Source of the DNA: Symbiodinium natans
Lineage: Eukaryota; Sar; Dinophyceae; Suessiales; Symbiodiniaceae
Direction of reading: 5' to 3'
DNA: 18,500 nt
Assembly (NCBI GenBank): GCA_905221605.1
Contig: CAJNDS010002666.1
Coordinates: 64,001-82,500 of the forward strand
In this document: one piece after another, positions 9,890 through 18,380 of the stretch
Layout of the letters: every line of letters starts with the position of its first letter
Position numbering within the stretch: the first letter of the stretch is position 1
Program-made: the position numbers and the translations under genes
Notes under the pieces: generated by a model
What the model was told of the DNA's origin: nothing
The model's database searches: none
The model's input: the letters and a program-made list of their open reading frames with translations, nothing else

Positions 9890-11630
9890 ACACGCTTCTG
9901 CTAAGAGCAAGCAGAGGACAAAAGCATCGGATGGCAACGCCCATCAACGCCCCAAAACACGCATTGTGTGCGGACTGCTTCATTGGTTCCATCACAGTGA
10001 ACCTCGTGTAAGCTCGTTGCGACACCTGAAATGCGATCACTTCTCGCCACTCTGCAGCAGTTTCCTGGTTGCAGGGCGGTGTGGGGATGACCCATTTTTA
10101 GTCAGATCCGCCGACCCCCGCAAGCTGGAGGCGAGCGCCAGTGAAGGGTTTTTTCCATTTTCGCAACGCAACTGCAACAAGTCCCTTCCCCCCCCCCCCC
10201 CCCCAACTCCGCTCTTTTCTGTCACCGCAAACCCGACAACCACCCCCTACCGGCGTTAACCCTTAAGTTTTCCAAATTCTTGAGAGAGTACTGCTGTGAA
10301 GCGCTCCAAGCTACCTGACGAAGTGGTTGATTGAGGCATAAGTGATCATCCTAGCACTCGAACTGACACAAAACATCGGTGCGCCAAAAAAGCAACGCGC
10401 ATGAGAGCCAAACAGGTTACTCGAGAACAGGCCAAAAGCGGCGCGGATACATCGCATGCATACAGTTAGCTAACAGTTAGTTAGTTCTCTCCATATATAC
10501 ACATCTGTGGATGTAGGAGTAATTGATAGATTGTGCATTCTGGAAATGAAGCCAGATGTAGGAACTCTTGGTCCTTCGTCGCTTGCGAAGGCCAGGCCTC
10601 GCCCTTGTCAAGCCTCAGCGTTGGAGCTTCGCTTGTGGGGTATCCCAGTGCGATGCAATGCTGCAACGCAACGCAATGCTACTGCAAGCTTCGGCTTCTC
10701 ATGCCGCTGTGAACTACGACAGCATGGCGTGCATTTCACCGTGTTGTTGGCGGCTTCCGACTCTTTTCTCAGGCTCTGTCAAGGCGGTGAGGCCGCTCTG
10801 AAACCTGGGCTGTACCATGCTGTACCACACAAGCAGCATTCTGACCTAGCTCAACCCTGCCGAAGTTGTGAAACAAAGTGGCTAGACGCTGCTGGCACTT
10901 TTGTGGCCATGGGCTTTTTTTCAGGGGGCCAACCAAGCCTTTCTGTTTTCGGTCGCTGGCTTCGATTTGAAATGAAGCAGGCGCAAACTTCCTAGGCTTA
11001 TGTGGCAAGGGAAAAAGAAACTGATACCGGTTCAGGCAACAAGCAACTTTCAATCCGACATCTGGCTATGTTGGAATAAAAGGCATGTGCAGATGCAGTG
11101 GCTGGTTTAAGTTGGCGGAACAATGACTCAATGGCTACATAGAAGCCAGCGCCCTCAGAGCCACACATTGGAGCTAGACTTTTCGCGCACCATCTCTGCC
11201 TCTTAGACCTGCCACACCTCCCATAGTTTAGGTGTGACCGTTACTAATAACTCTGAAACTATTCGCGTCGGGCCCCCGGCCGAGTGGACCCCCCCGGCCC
11301 TGGACTTTGCCTAGGAACCACTCCCCCTGGAAGCCGGGCCGGCCCGACTGCCCAGGTGGCGCACGCATGCGTCTACAATCGCTAAACCGCTAAAAACTGT
11401 CGAAAAACTATGGCAGCACATGACAGTTTGGCAAGTGCTTAACATTTGGCCATCAAGGCGCGACAGGCTCGGACGCGATAGTCGAGCCTGTACTTGCCGC
11501 TTTGGTGGAGGCCCAGTCGGGGCCTCAGTGGAGACACAAAGCGCACCAAGCTGATCCAACCCTGGGAGGCCCTGGGACACCACCGCTTGGGGCGGGGCTG
11601 CGATTGCTAGCGGCCTTGGCAACTTGGCAA
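9890..11630. other. Intergenic stretch between genes IV and III, no supported gene
   Basis: Open frames here on both strands lack the codon bias and splice signals seen in the neighbouring genes. The stretch contains a run of 17 C at 10188-10204 and a G/C-rich palindromic patch at about 11267-11345. I see no RNA gene. Confidence 0.5.
10188..10204. repeat. Poly-C run
   Basis: Seventeen consecutive C residues on the plus strand, in the intergenic stretch upstream of the AAAP start. Confidence 0.97.
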
Positions 11631-11632
11631 CT

Positions 11633-11732
11633 TCATATGCTCGATTCATCTACCGAGGCATCCAGGATGACAATCTCACGTCCTCGCTTGCGCAACAATC
11701 CTTGCCTGTTTTGGTTCGCTGCCACAAGGTAG
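11633..11732 (-). CDS. Gene IV candidate last exon
   Basis: From AATGCAG|C the frame encodes YLVAANQNRQGLLRKRGREI and ends VILDASVDESSI with TGA at 11635-11633. The basic RKRGR stretch fits a cytosolic tail. It starts with one base, matching the phase-2 donors of exon 4. It could instead belong to an unseen transcript, since no independent gene was found between 11630 and 9850. Confidence 0.5.
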
Positions 11733-14700
11733 CTGCATTAGCACAGTATGCAGCGCTCCCGATCAGCATCGCCACGCTTGTGGCTCTATGTGGGAGGCTT
11801 CAGAAACGACTTCTACTGGCGTCAGATGCACCAGGAGTCTCCTCGGAGTCAGCTACGGAGTGTTTCTTGCGGGTTACGAGTGGCATCGAGTGGCCATGTC
11901 TCTCAGGTCTTGCACCCGTCTCAGGTCAGCTGGAAGATGGGCGCAAGCAGCTACTAGTCCTGCGTGATGATGCACTTCGTCAACACTTGAAACACTTGAC
12001 TCCATCTCCGCAGGTCACAGCCCAGTCCTGGGCGCCATTGGCAAGCAGTGGCACTTGCAGTGGCCCCTGTGAGCCGGAGCTGCCCTGGAGCGCCTTGACA
12101 GCCTGCGAAGAGCCAGCACCGGCATTCTGACACCCGACAAAGGCTCAAGACACCCTGTGGCCTTCAACCTTTCAAGGTTCAGCTTCATGATGAGCTCCTT
12201 AGATCAGGGCGAAGAAGCAGGACTTTTTGGCCAGCGTTCATATCCCCACTGTGCAGAGTGGCGATGTGCTCCGCTCGTTCAGCAAGCTGCCACCAGTGCC
12301 TCAGATGGTTCAACGGGCTATTAGCAGTTCGCATGTTCGAAGTGTATCTGGTTTATGCACCGTTTGGAAGCCCAGTGGCAGCAGCGCCCCGAGTCCGAGA
12401 ACCAGCATCCCGGCCAGAAGCAAGATGATGAGGACACCCCGGCCAACTCTGGCCTCCAACTCCAAATGCAAAGCTGACACAAACTGACTACCCCATGTCA
12501 CCCATGTCATTGAAAACTAGCTCAAAAACACAATGATTCCAAGGAGCTTGTCGGTCAAGTTTGAGCTGACCACGTAGCGCCTTGCACAAGCACGAGGGCT
12601 TTCTTTGCACACAATGCCAGCCTTGCACCGCTCAGGACTGCAAAGGCCCCGACCTGCGCAGCGCTGGTGGCGTTTGCCACTTCTTCTTTTGCCCACGTCC
12701 GCTCAGCTTGCTCACGGTGCTCCGCTTCCACTTCCCCTTGGCGTGCTTTTGCCTCTTGCTCCTCGGCCTTTTGAGCGAGCGCTCGCTCGGAGGCCACCTC
12801 TTGTTTCTTTGCTTTCATGACGCTCCTCAGCATAGCATGTGCCCTTTCAGATTGGTCCCGCGCATCCGTTGCATTCTGCTTAGCCGCCACAGCCTCTGCT
12901 TGCTGCCTCCGCAGCTCAAATTGCAAGTGGAGCTTCTGCTTGGTCCAGTTCATCGACGCCTTTTGGAGATGCTGCGCAGCCTGCTGAGCAGCGCGCTCTG
13001 CGCGGCTTTCCCGCTGCAACTCCTCTTCGAGATTTTTGAGGTGCTTTTGACTGGTCTTGTTGAGTTGCCCCCGTAGCACCTGCACCTCCTGCCTCCACCG
13101 GCTGACATTTGCAAGAGCCTTTGCACTCCCTTCCGAGGCACGCTGTGCCCTCGCTTGCTCCAAGGCAACTGCCCTTCTGGCCCATGCCGACGTAGCGTTG
13201 ACCTCGGCCATCTCCTTCTGCAGAGCACTTCGCAAGTTGTCAGCCTTTTGGGCTAAAGCGGTCTCCTTCTCCTCGGCTTGCTGCAGCCGCTCCTCTGCTC
13301 CCGTCTCGTTCCGACGAGCGCCGTCGGCGATTGCACGGGCCTGCTCCAATGCTGACTGCAGCTTTGCCATGTGTGCTGAGGAGTTCTTTCGCGACATGCG
13401 AGCTTGCTGTCGCTCTTGCTGCATCAGCTGCTCTTCCACTGCAGCTCTTGCCAGGTCCGTTTTGGCTGCAGCTGTTTCATTCCTGAGCTGTTGCTTCAAG
13501 AGACTGACCTCGCGGACTAGTGCAGCTTCTCGGCTCTGTTCGATTGCTTCGCCTTGCTTGGTTTCGTTGAGCCTCTCTTGACTGTGGCGCAGCTGCTGCT
13601 CTAAGTCACGCTTGGTTGCCTGGACTTCTCTCTTCGCCTCTTTCCGGCTGTCTTCAAGTTCACGTGCTGATCGGTTCTTGAGCTTCAGAAGGGATTCGTG
13701 CTCCCTGCGAGCAGCTTCTCGAACAGATCTAGTGCTGTTGCGTACCACTGCACGAGCCCACGCATGTTCTGCCGCTGCTGCGTCCTCTGCCTTGGCCATC
13801 GCACGCTGCAGCCCCTGCGCTTGCTTTCGCCACATCATGGCTTCTGCCTTTGCTGCTCTTGTCATGTTTTGAGTGCCTGCCAAGCGCTGGTGCAAATCCG
13901 TCATCTTGGCCACAGCACTTCGAGCACGAGCTCGTTCTTCCTCTGTTGCCACAGCCTGGGCGTGCGACACGTTTGCAATAGTGGCATTTGCTTTTGCTAT
14001 CTCCTTCTGCAGAGCACTTCGCAAGTTGTCAGCCTTTTGGGCAAGAGCGGTCTCCTTCTCCTCGGCTTGCTGCAGCCGCTCCTCTGCTCCCGTCTCGTTC
14101 CGACGAGCGCCGTCGGCGATTGCACGGGCCTGCTCCAATGCTGACTGCAGCTTTGCCATGTGTGCTGAGGAGTTCTTTCGCAACATGCGAGCTTGCTGTC
14201 GCTCTTGCTGCATCAGCTGCTCTTCCACTGCAGCTCTTGCCAGGTCCGTTTTGGCTGCAGCTGTTTCATTCCTGAGCTGTTGCTTCAAGAGACTGACCTC
14301 GCGGACTAGTGCAGCTTCTCGGCTCTGTTCGATTGCTTCGCCTTGCTTGGTTTCGTTGAGCCTCTCTTGACTGTGGCGCAGCTGCTGCTCTAAGTCACGC
14401 TTGGTTGCCTGGACTTCTCTCTTCGCCTCTTTCCGGCTGTCTTCAAGTTCACGTGCTGATCGGTTCTTGAGTTTCAGAAGGGATTCGTGCTCCCTGCGAG
14501 CAGTTTCTCGAACAGATCTAGTGCTGTTGCGTACCACTGCACGAGCCCACGCATGTTCTGCCGCTGCTGCGTCCTCTGCCTTGGCCATCGCACGCTGCAG
14601 CCCCTGCGCTTGCTTTCGCCACATCATGGCTTCTGCCTTTGCTGCTCTTGTCATGTTTTGAGTGCCTGCCAAGCGCTGGTGCAAATCCGTCATCTTGGCC

Positions 14701-15831
14701 ACAGCACTTCGAGCACGAGCTCGTTCCTCCTCTGTTGCCACAGCCTGGGCATGCGACACGTTTGCAATAGTGGCATTTGCTTTTGCTATCTCCTTCTGCA
14801 GAGCACTTCGCAAGTTGTCAGCCTTTTGGGCAAGAGCGGTCTCCTTCTCCTCGGCTTGCTGCAGCCGCTCCTCTGCTCCCGTCTCGTTCCGACGAGCGCC
14901 GTCGGCGATTGCACGGGCCTGCTCCAATGCTGACTGCAGCTTTGCCATGTGTGCTGAGGAGTTCTTTCGCGACATGCGAGCTTGCTGTCGCTCTTGCTGC
15001 ATCAGCTGCTCTTCCACTGCAGCTCTTGCCAGGTCCGTTTTGGCTGCAGCTGTTTCATTCCTGAGCTGTTGCTTCAAGAGACTGACCTCGCGGACTAGTG
15101 CAGCTTCTCGGCTCTGTTCGATTGCTTCGCCTTGCTTGGTTTCGTTGAGCCTCTCTTGACTGTGGCGCAGCTGCTGCTCTAAGTCACGCTTGGTTGCCTG
15201 GACTTCTCTCCTTGCCGAGGTCTGGCGCGGGCGCAACCTAGTTGCATTGTCTTCTGTCTTGTTGATCTTGTGGCCGATAGCATTCAATGTGCTTGCTGAT
15301 GGGCTTCGATGTGATACTGATGCCATCCTTCACAGGCTCTCCCTAGCTCTCCAAAAACAAGAACTGCACGTGCGCAGGACATGTGCTTCATCCAGCTAGT
15401 GCTTGTTGCAGCTTGTGCGGCCACGGCCTCTGTGCCTCCAAGCTTGCAGATTTGCTCCAGGAGGTCAGTCTTGGACGCGTGGTGTCGACATCAGCATCGG
15501 ACCTTCTCGTTTAGAATGACTTAGAGCAAAGTTCGATGCGGCTTCTGAGCAACGCCTTCCTGAACCTTCATACTTCATACCCTTCAACATCCTTCAACAA
15601 AGCACACGATGAACTTCTCGATGTTCCGCGAGGGCCAGGCCTGCCGACGCCCGAGCCGGATGCCAGGAATGCCACTTCTTCCACTTCTGCCGCCACAAAG
15701 CCGACCTGAGGCACGGAATCCGATTGATGAGCCTTATGTGCAGAGACGCCGGCCTCGGCATGAGCCACACGGGACCAAAGCAGGACCTGCACGAGCACGA
15801 TGGCCGTCCACAGCCATGGAACTAAAGCATT
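11633..15831 (-). CDS. Gene IV: signal peptide, tandem-repeat coiled coil, transmembrane anchor, short tail
   Basis: No known family recognised. Proposed exons are 15831-15608, 15210-12654, 12453-12361, 12126-11987 (or 11996) and 11732-11633. All donors are GT, all acceptors AG, and phases (2, 0, 0, 2) agree. The model gives about 1,037 residues, not counting a start codon that must lie upstream. Order of parts: a hydrophobic leader ending in AHA, a short linker, about 850 residues of charged coiled coil, a helix of about 24 residues, and a tail of about 90 residues. The coiled-coil exon has 28 of 32 Asn in N-X-S/T sequons; the tail has none in four. I infer a type I membrane protein with a glycosylated lumenal or extracellular rod. 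Function unknown. Alternatives: an exon 4 that reads through to the TGA at 11982-11980, dropping exon 5, or an untested different N-terminus. Confidence 0.75.
11987..12126 (-). CDS. Gene IV exon 4: tail after the membrane segment
   Basis: After GTGTCAG the frame reads NAGAGSSQAVKALQGSSGSQ and continues to VTCGDGVKCF, with strongly G/C-rich third positions. Two GT donors (after 11996 or 11987) are both phase 2 and fit exon 5. If neither is used, a TGA at 11982-11980 ends the protein here. The plus strand over this stretch is also open (11624-12130), but its codon pattern is weaker. Confidence 0.6.
12361..12453 (-). CDS. Gene IV transmembrane exon
   Basis: Thirty-one codons, phase 0 at both ends, from GGAG|GCC to ACG|GTG. 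They encode ARVGR and then GVLIILLLAGMLVLGLGALL followed by PLGFQT, an unbroken hydrophobic helix. G/C-rich third positions and the phase match with the exons on both sides support its belonging to the coiled-coil gene. Confidence 0.72.
12654..15210 (-). CDS. Gene IV main exon: coiled coil built of 263-residue repeats
   Basis: An open frame of 852 codons, rich in Ala, Glu, Arg, Gln and Lys and nearly free of Pro and Cys, as expected for a long coiled coil. It holds two full copies of a 263-residue unit (15206-14418 and 14417-13629), a third copy of only its first 139 residues (13628-13212), then about 186 non-repeated but similar residues. Each full unit has nine N-X-S/T sites among ten Asn. 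The exon's first bases coincide with the start of unit 1. The open frame extends past both ends (ATG at 15326, stop at 12555), but those extensions lie in the proposed introns and change composition, for example LCAKKALVLVQG after the donor at 12653. Confidence 0.88.
13212..15206 (-). repeat. Tandem 789-bp repeat inside the gene IV coding exon (2.5 copies)
   Basis: Copies lie at 15206-14418, 14417-13629 and 13628-13212 (partial, 417 bp). By eye the first two differ at five of 789 positions, giving two amino-acid changes (Ser/Leu and Thr/Ala). The partial third copy differs from them at only a few bases. Such identity means recent duplication or ongoing gene conversion, or possibly an assembly artefact. 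Confidence 0.95.
15608..15831 (-). CDS. Gene IV exon encoding a signal-peptide-like leader
   Basis: The frame encodes ALVPWLWTAIVLVQVLLWSR then VAHAEAG, a long hydrophobic core followed by an A-x-A site (AHA|EA) typical of signal peptidase cleavage. A linker of about 45 residues follows, with a Gly/Pro/Ser-rich end (GRPGPRGTSRS). Third codon positions are G/C-rich. The exon ends TC|GTGTGC in phase 2, and the coiled-coil exon at 15210 begins with the single base needed. No in-frame ATG is present, so the start must come from an exon upstream. The border at 15831 (CCAG|AAT) is the nearest acceptor, not proven. Confidence 0.62.
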
Positions 15832-15834
15832 CTG

Positions 15835-16510
15835 GCAGAGCCTCCAGAAGCCACAGCAGCATCAACCTGCATTGGGCAAGTGACTCCTGCAAACCGGATA
15901 CACGATATCCGACACCCCGAATAGCAACCCAATGAATAACCTTTCGTTTGCACGAAAGGTTCAGGGAAAATAGCCTCTTACACCGCATGCAATCAAAGCC
16001 ATCACTGCGCGAAGGCAGCTCGTTGAGAGGACTGGAGCTATGCAAGAAAAAACATGCCACTGTAGGACGAGGTGCACTAACCACAGGACCACCGGCACAT
16101 GCCACCAGCGCACATGTCAGAAGCTCATAAGCGCAGCTCAAGTGCGGTGGTTAATTACGCAGGATACGAGATACAGGTCTACAGGTCGTACAAGGTGAAA
16201 TGAAGGCACTGATGGCACAAGACTCCTGAATGCTCGTTGTCTTGCGTGCAACGTGCTCCAAATGCCTCCAAGCCGTGCTTAAGGCTCCTGGTCGAGCATA
16301 CGAGCAGCACACGAGCAGCATGCGAGAAACTACCACGATCCCGCAGCCCACGGTTGTCACATGGAAGCGATTCGTCTGTGCGAGGCCTGTATGGCCTAGC
16401 TAAGTTTCCACGCCCTTTGGCAATGGATCTGCTAAGTTTAAATTGTCCATGGGGCCTGTAGCAATGTAAAGCACGCGTGTTTCGCGAAACGGTGTGGCGA
16501 GTTCTTGAGC
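15835..16510. other. Stretch between genes V and IV, no supported exon
   Basis: This should contain the start exon of gene IV. Minus-strand frames at 16141-15734 and 16360-16151 have hydrophobic patches (CALVACAGGPVVSA; IVVVSRMLLVCCS), but no start codon, splice pair and phase combination convinced me. Confidence 0.4.
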
Positions 16511-16522
16511 AATTAGCTCAAG
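16504..16522. repeat. Perfect inverted repeat over the gene V stop codon
   Basis: CTTGAGC and GCTCAAG arms of 7 bp separated by AATTA. The loop side contains the TAA stop of gene V (16515-16513). Confidence 0.85.
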
Positions 16523-17058
16523 TCAAAGCCACTCTCCGAACGAATAGCTTGCAACAGCTTGTCTCTCAGGATTTGCTGACTATTGTATGCCTCAGCTTGT
16601 GATGCAAAGATGCACCAGAATGTACTGATACTTCGTGCTACCTTGTGAAGCCTTGTGCAATGTTCCGAGGCCGACTTGCAGCTCGAAGTGCAGGCAGCTT
16701 CAGTAGGTTTGCACATGTGGAGGCCTCAGCACACAGACGAGGGCGGGAGGATAGAGTTGAATACTGGGTGAATGATGCTGAATTCTCAGAACACGTCTAG
16801 CATCCCCGAGCGTTTTCCGCCAAAACCTTCTCACTGTGCAAGCATGTGCAGCAGAGCTGCTGTCGGCAGCCGAGACCTCGGAAGCAATGTTGTGCAAGGT
16901 AGCCTGGACATTTCTTATCTTTGTCGAAGTATCAAGTCCTGTCTAGTTTCACACAGAAGCTTCGAGTGCGTGCTGCATTTCCTGGGCACCCGGGCGCATC
17001 ATCGACCTTGTGAATGCAGAACTTCGGGTCAAAGCTCTTGAAGCCTGCGTCGAAGACC
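16513..17058 (-). CDS. Gene V: 3' part of an unrecognised multi-exon gene
   Basis: Function not recognised. Proposed exons are 17058-17007 (VFDAGFKSFDPKFCIHK), 16903-16840 (ATLHNIASEVSAADSSSAAH), 16724-16642 (KPTEAACTSSCKSASEHCT) and 16590-16513, which ends AIRSESGFDLS with TAA at 16515-16513. Phases agree at each junction. Donors are GT except a GC after 16840. Acceptors are all AG|G. The exon at 16724 is Cys-rich. Upstream sequence towards 17160 becomes telomere-like and repetitive, so the 5' part is not visible. An alternative donor (ACA|GTGAGA after 16835) would skip directly to the last exon in phase. Confidence 0.48.
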
Positions 17059-17155
17059 CTAAAGAATGTGTGAAGCTGTGTGCTGGGCTGGGCCCTTAAC
17101 CCTTTTTCAACCAGGACTGCGCAGCTGCCGGGACATGCAGGCCCACACAACCAGC

Positions 17156-17222
17156 ATCCCAAACCCCTAAACCCCGTCTTGCAACGCCTGCCCGCCAAAC
17201 CCTTAAACCCTGAAGCCCTAAG
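17156..17222. repeat. Degenerate telomere-like tract (CCCTAAA-type)
   Basis: Two clusters, AAACCCCTAAACCCC near 17161 and AAACCCTTAAACCCTGAAGCC near 17197, resemble imperfect copies of the plant-type TTTAGGG telomere repeat, which is also reported in dinoflagellates. Confidence 0.6.
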
Positions 17223-17265
17223 ATCCTGCTGTGGGGCTCAAAGTAGATCCAGGCTCAGAATTCCC

Positions 17266-17381
17266 TAGCATAACAAGGGAAACTGGGCAGCATAAAAGAA
17301 AAACGCCTTCAGCATCACGATGGCCCGATGGCGTGAAGGGAATAACAAACAACACAGTGCAGCATAAAAGAAAACCGCGAA
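17266..17381. repeat. Diverged 72-bp direct repeat
   Basis: GCAGCATAAAAGAAAA occurs at 17287-17302 and 17359-17374. Upstream flanks also match (TAACAAGGGAAACTG versus TAACAAACAACACAG), so the unit is about 72 bp with an A-rich core. Confidence 0.75.
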
Positions 17382-17405
17382 GGCTAGCAGCACAAGCAGA
17401 GGAGG

Positions 17406-18380
17406 ATGCGTTTTGCACTCGCAAATTATGGCGCTTCTGGGTGTCTGAGTGCGGGGATGGTCGTGGCAAAGGCTAGGGGGCGCCTCTACGCCGACTCTAC
17501 GCACCTCACTCGCACCTCTGCCCATGTAAGGGCCGGGCCCAGGAGCGGAGGTCGGCTGCAAGAGGTAGCAAACATCAGGAAGCGGCCCAAGTCCTCAGAG
17601 AAAACTGAGCCTTGCACGAGCCTTGACGAAGATAGGGGGAAGTTTCGGGGGAAGCTCTGGGAAGCGATGCGAAGCTTCAAAACGTTTCAAAGTGCTACGG
17701 CTCCTCAGTGTCCATCTGATTCTCCAACAAATCCCACAGCCATCGAATCACCTGGCTGCGCTCCTGACACGTCTGAGAATCATGAAGCACAAGCAGAAAT
17801 GAGCAACCAAGCACCGAATCAAGACTTAATGTCTATGGTGTGTCCCAAATGCTTTCATGAAATCACCTTGGCGGATACATTTTGCTCAAAGAAATCTCGA
17901 AAGCTTAGGTTGGGCAGCCTGAAGTGCTGCGGTCTGTGCCATGCCCCACTTTTGCAGGATCAAACGGCGATGTTTAGAAACAACCAGACGGCCATATGTT
18001 TCCAAAGCGGAAATCCAAAAAGCCGGGGTCCAAAACCAGCCAAGACTATCGGAGAGGCTACACGTCTGGGAGCACAGTGGCAGGACATGAGCACTTTGAG
18101 AAGTAATTCTTGTCACGGACTCCGACATGCCAGCAGACATAGAAAGAAACCTGCACAAAAATTTCAAACCTGTGCTTTGAGCAAGCCTTGCCAACATGAA
18201 GGAAATGCCCCAGTTTGCACATCATGGTTGGGGTGTTCTGTTTGTCCTCACAAGATGCGATTCGCGCTTCAGGTCGGATCCGGGCTTCTCTTTCTTAGTC
18301 ATGTGACGACAGAAAAGCCAGGGTTTTCAGCAAAGAAATTGGCTGCAGAGAACCGCTCCCGCGAAGGCATCTTCGCTTGA
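17406..18380 (+). CDS. Plus-strand open frame of 324 codons with a broken zinc-ribbon-like motif
   Basis: This is the only long plus-strand frame not explained as a shadow of a minus-strand exon. Its middle part contains CPKC followed by ADTFCSKKSRKLR, which resembles the CPxC...FCxxCGxxR short zinc-ribbon-like motif that I recall as common in dinoflagellate proteins, with the second pair's last Cys replaced by Lys and the Gly by Ser. More Cys follow (LKCCGLCHAP). Codon usage is not strongly G/C at third positions. It may be a decayed gene copy, a real hypothetical protein, or chance. Confidence 0.33.
   Translation: MRFALANYGASGCLSAGMVVAKARGRLYADSTHLTRTSAHVRAGPRSGGRLQEVANIRKRPKSSEKTEPCTSLDEDRGKFRGKLWEAMRSFKTFQSATAPQCPSDSPTNPTAIESPGCAPDTSENHEAQAEMSNQAPNQDLMSMVCPKCFHEITLADTFCSKKSRKLRLGSLKCCGLCHAPLLQDQTAMFRNNQTAICFQSGNPKSRGPKPAKTIGEATRLGAQWQDMSTLRSNSCHGLRHASRHRKKPAQKFQTCALSKPCQHEGNAPVCTSWLGCSVCPHKMRFALQVGSGLLFLSHVTTEKPGFSAKKLAAENRSREGIFA

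Noticed and set aside
10507-10995. Plus-strand frame of 162 codons in the intergenic stretch
   Set aside because: There is no codon bias, recognisable motif or splice context, and the repeated AACGCAA pieces inflate its openness.
11624-12130. Plus-strand frame of 168 codons
   Set aside because: It looks protein-like in places, but the minus strand has better codon bias, splice sites and phase agreement with gene IV over both ends of it.
12555-12653. Open frame after CAG|GTC as the C-terminus of the coiled-coil protein
   Set aside because: It starts at a good GT donor, loses the coiled-coil composition, and an in-phase transmembrane exon follows 200 bp on.
15211-15326. ATG at 15326 as the start of the coiled-coil protein
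   Set aside because: The 39 residues before the repeat lack a signal peptide, although the rest is sequon-rich, and the repeat begins exactly at a good AG|G acceptor in phase with the leader exon. Read-through of intron sequence is more likely.
12582-15399. Plus-strand frames such as 13873-14370 and 14662-15159
   Set aside because: They are Ser/Cys/Ala-rich antisense shadows of the Ala/Glu/Arg-rich coiled-coil exon and repeat every 789 bp with it.
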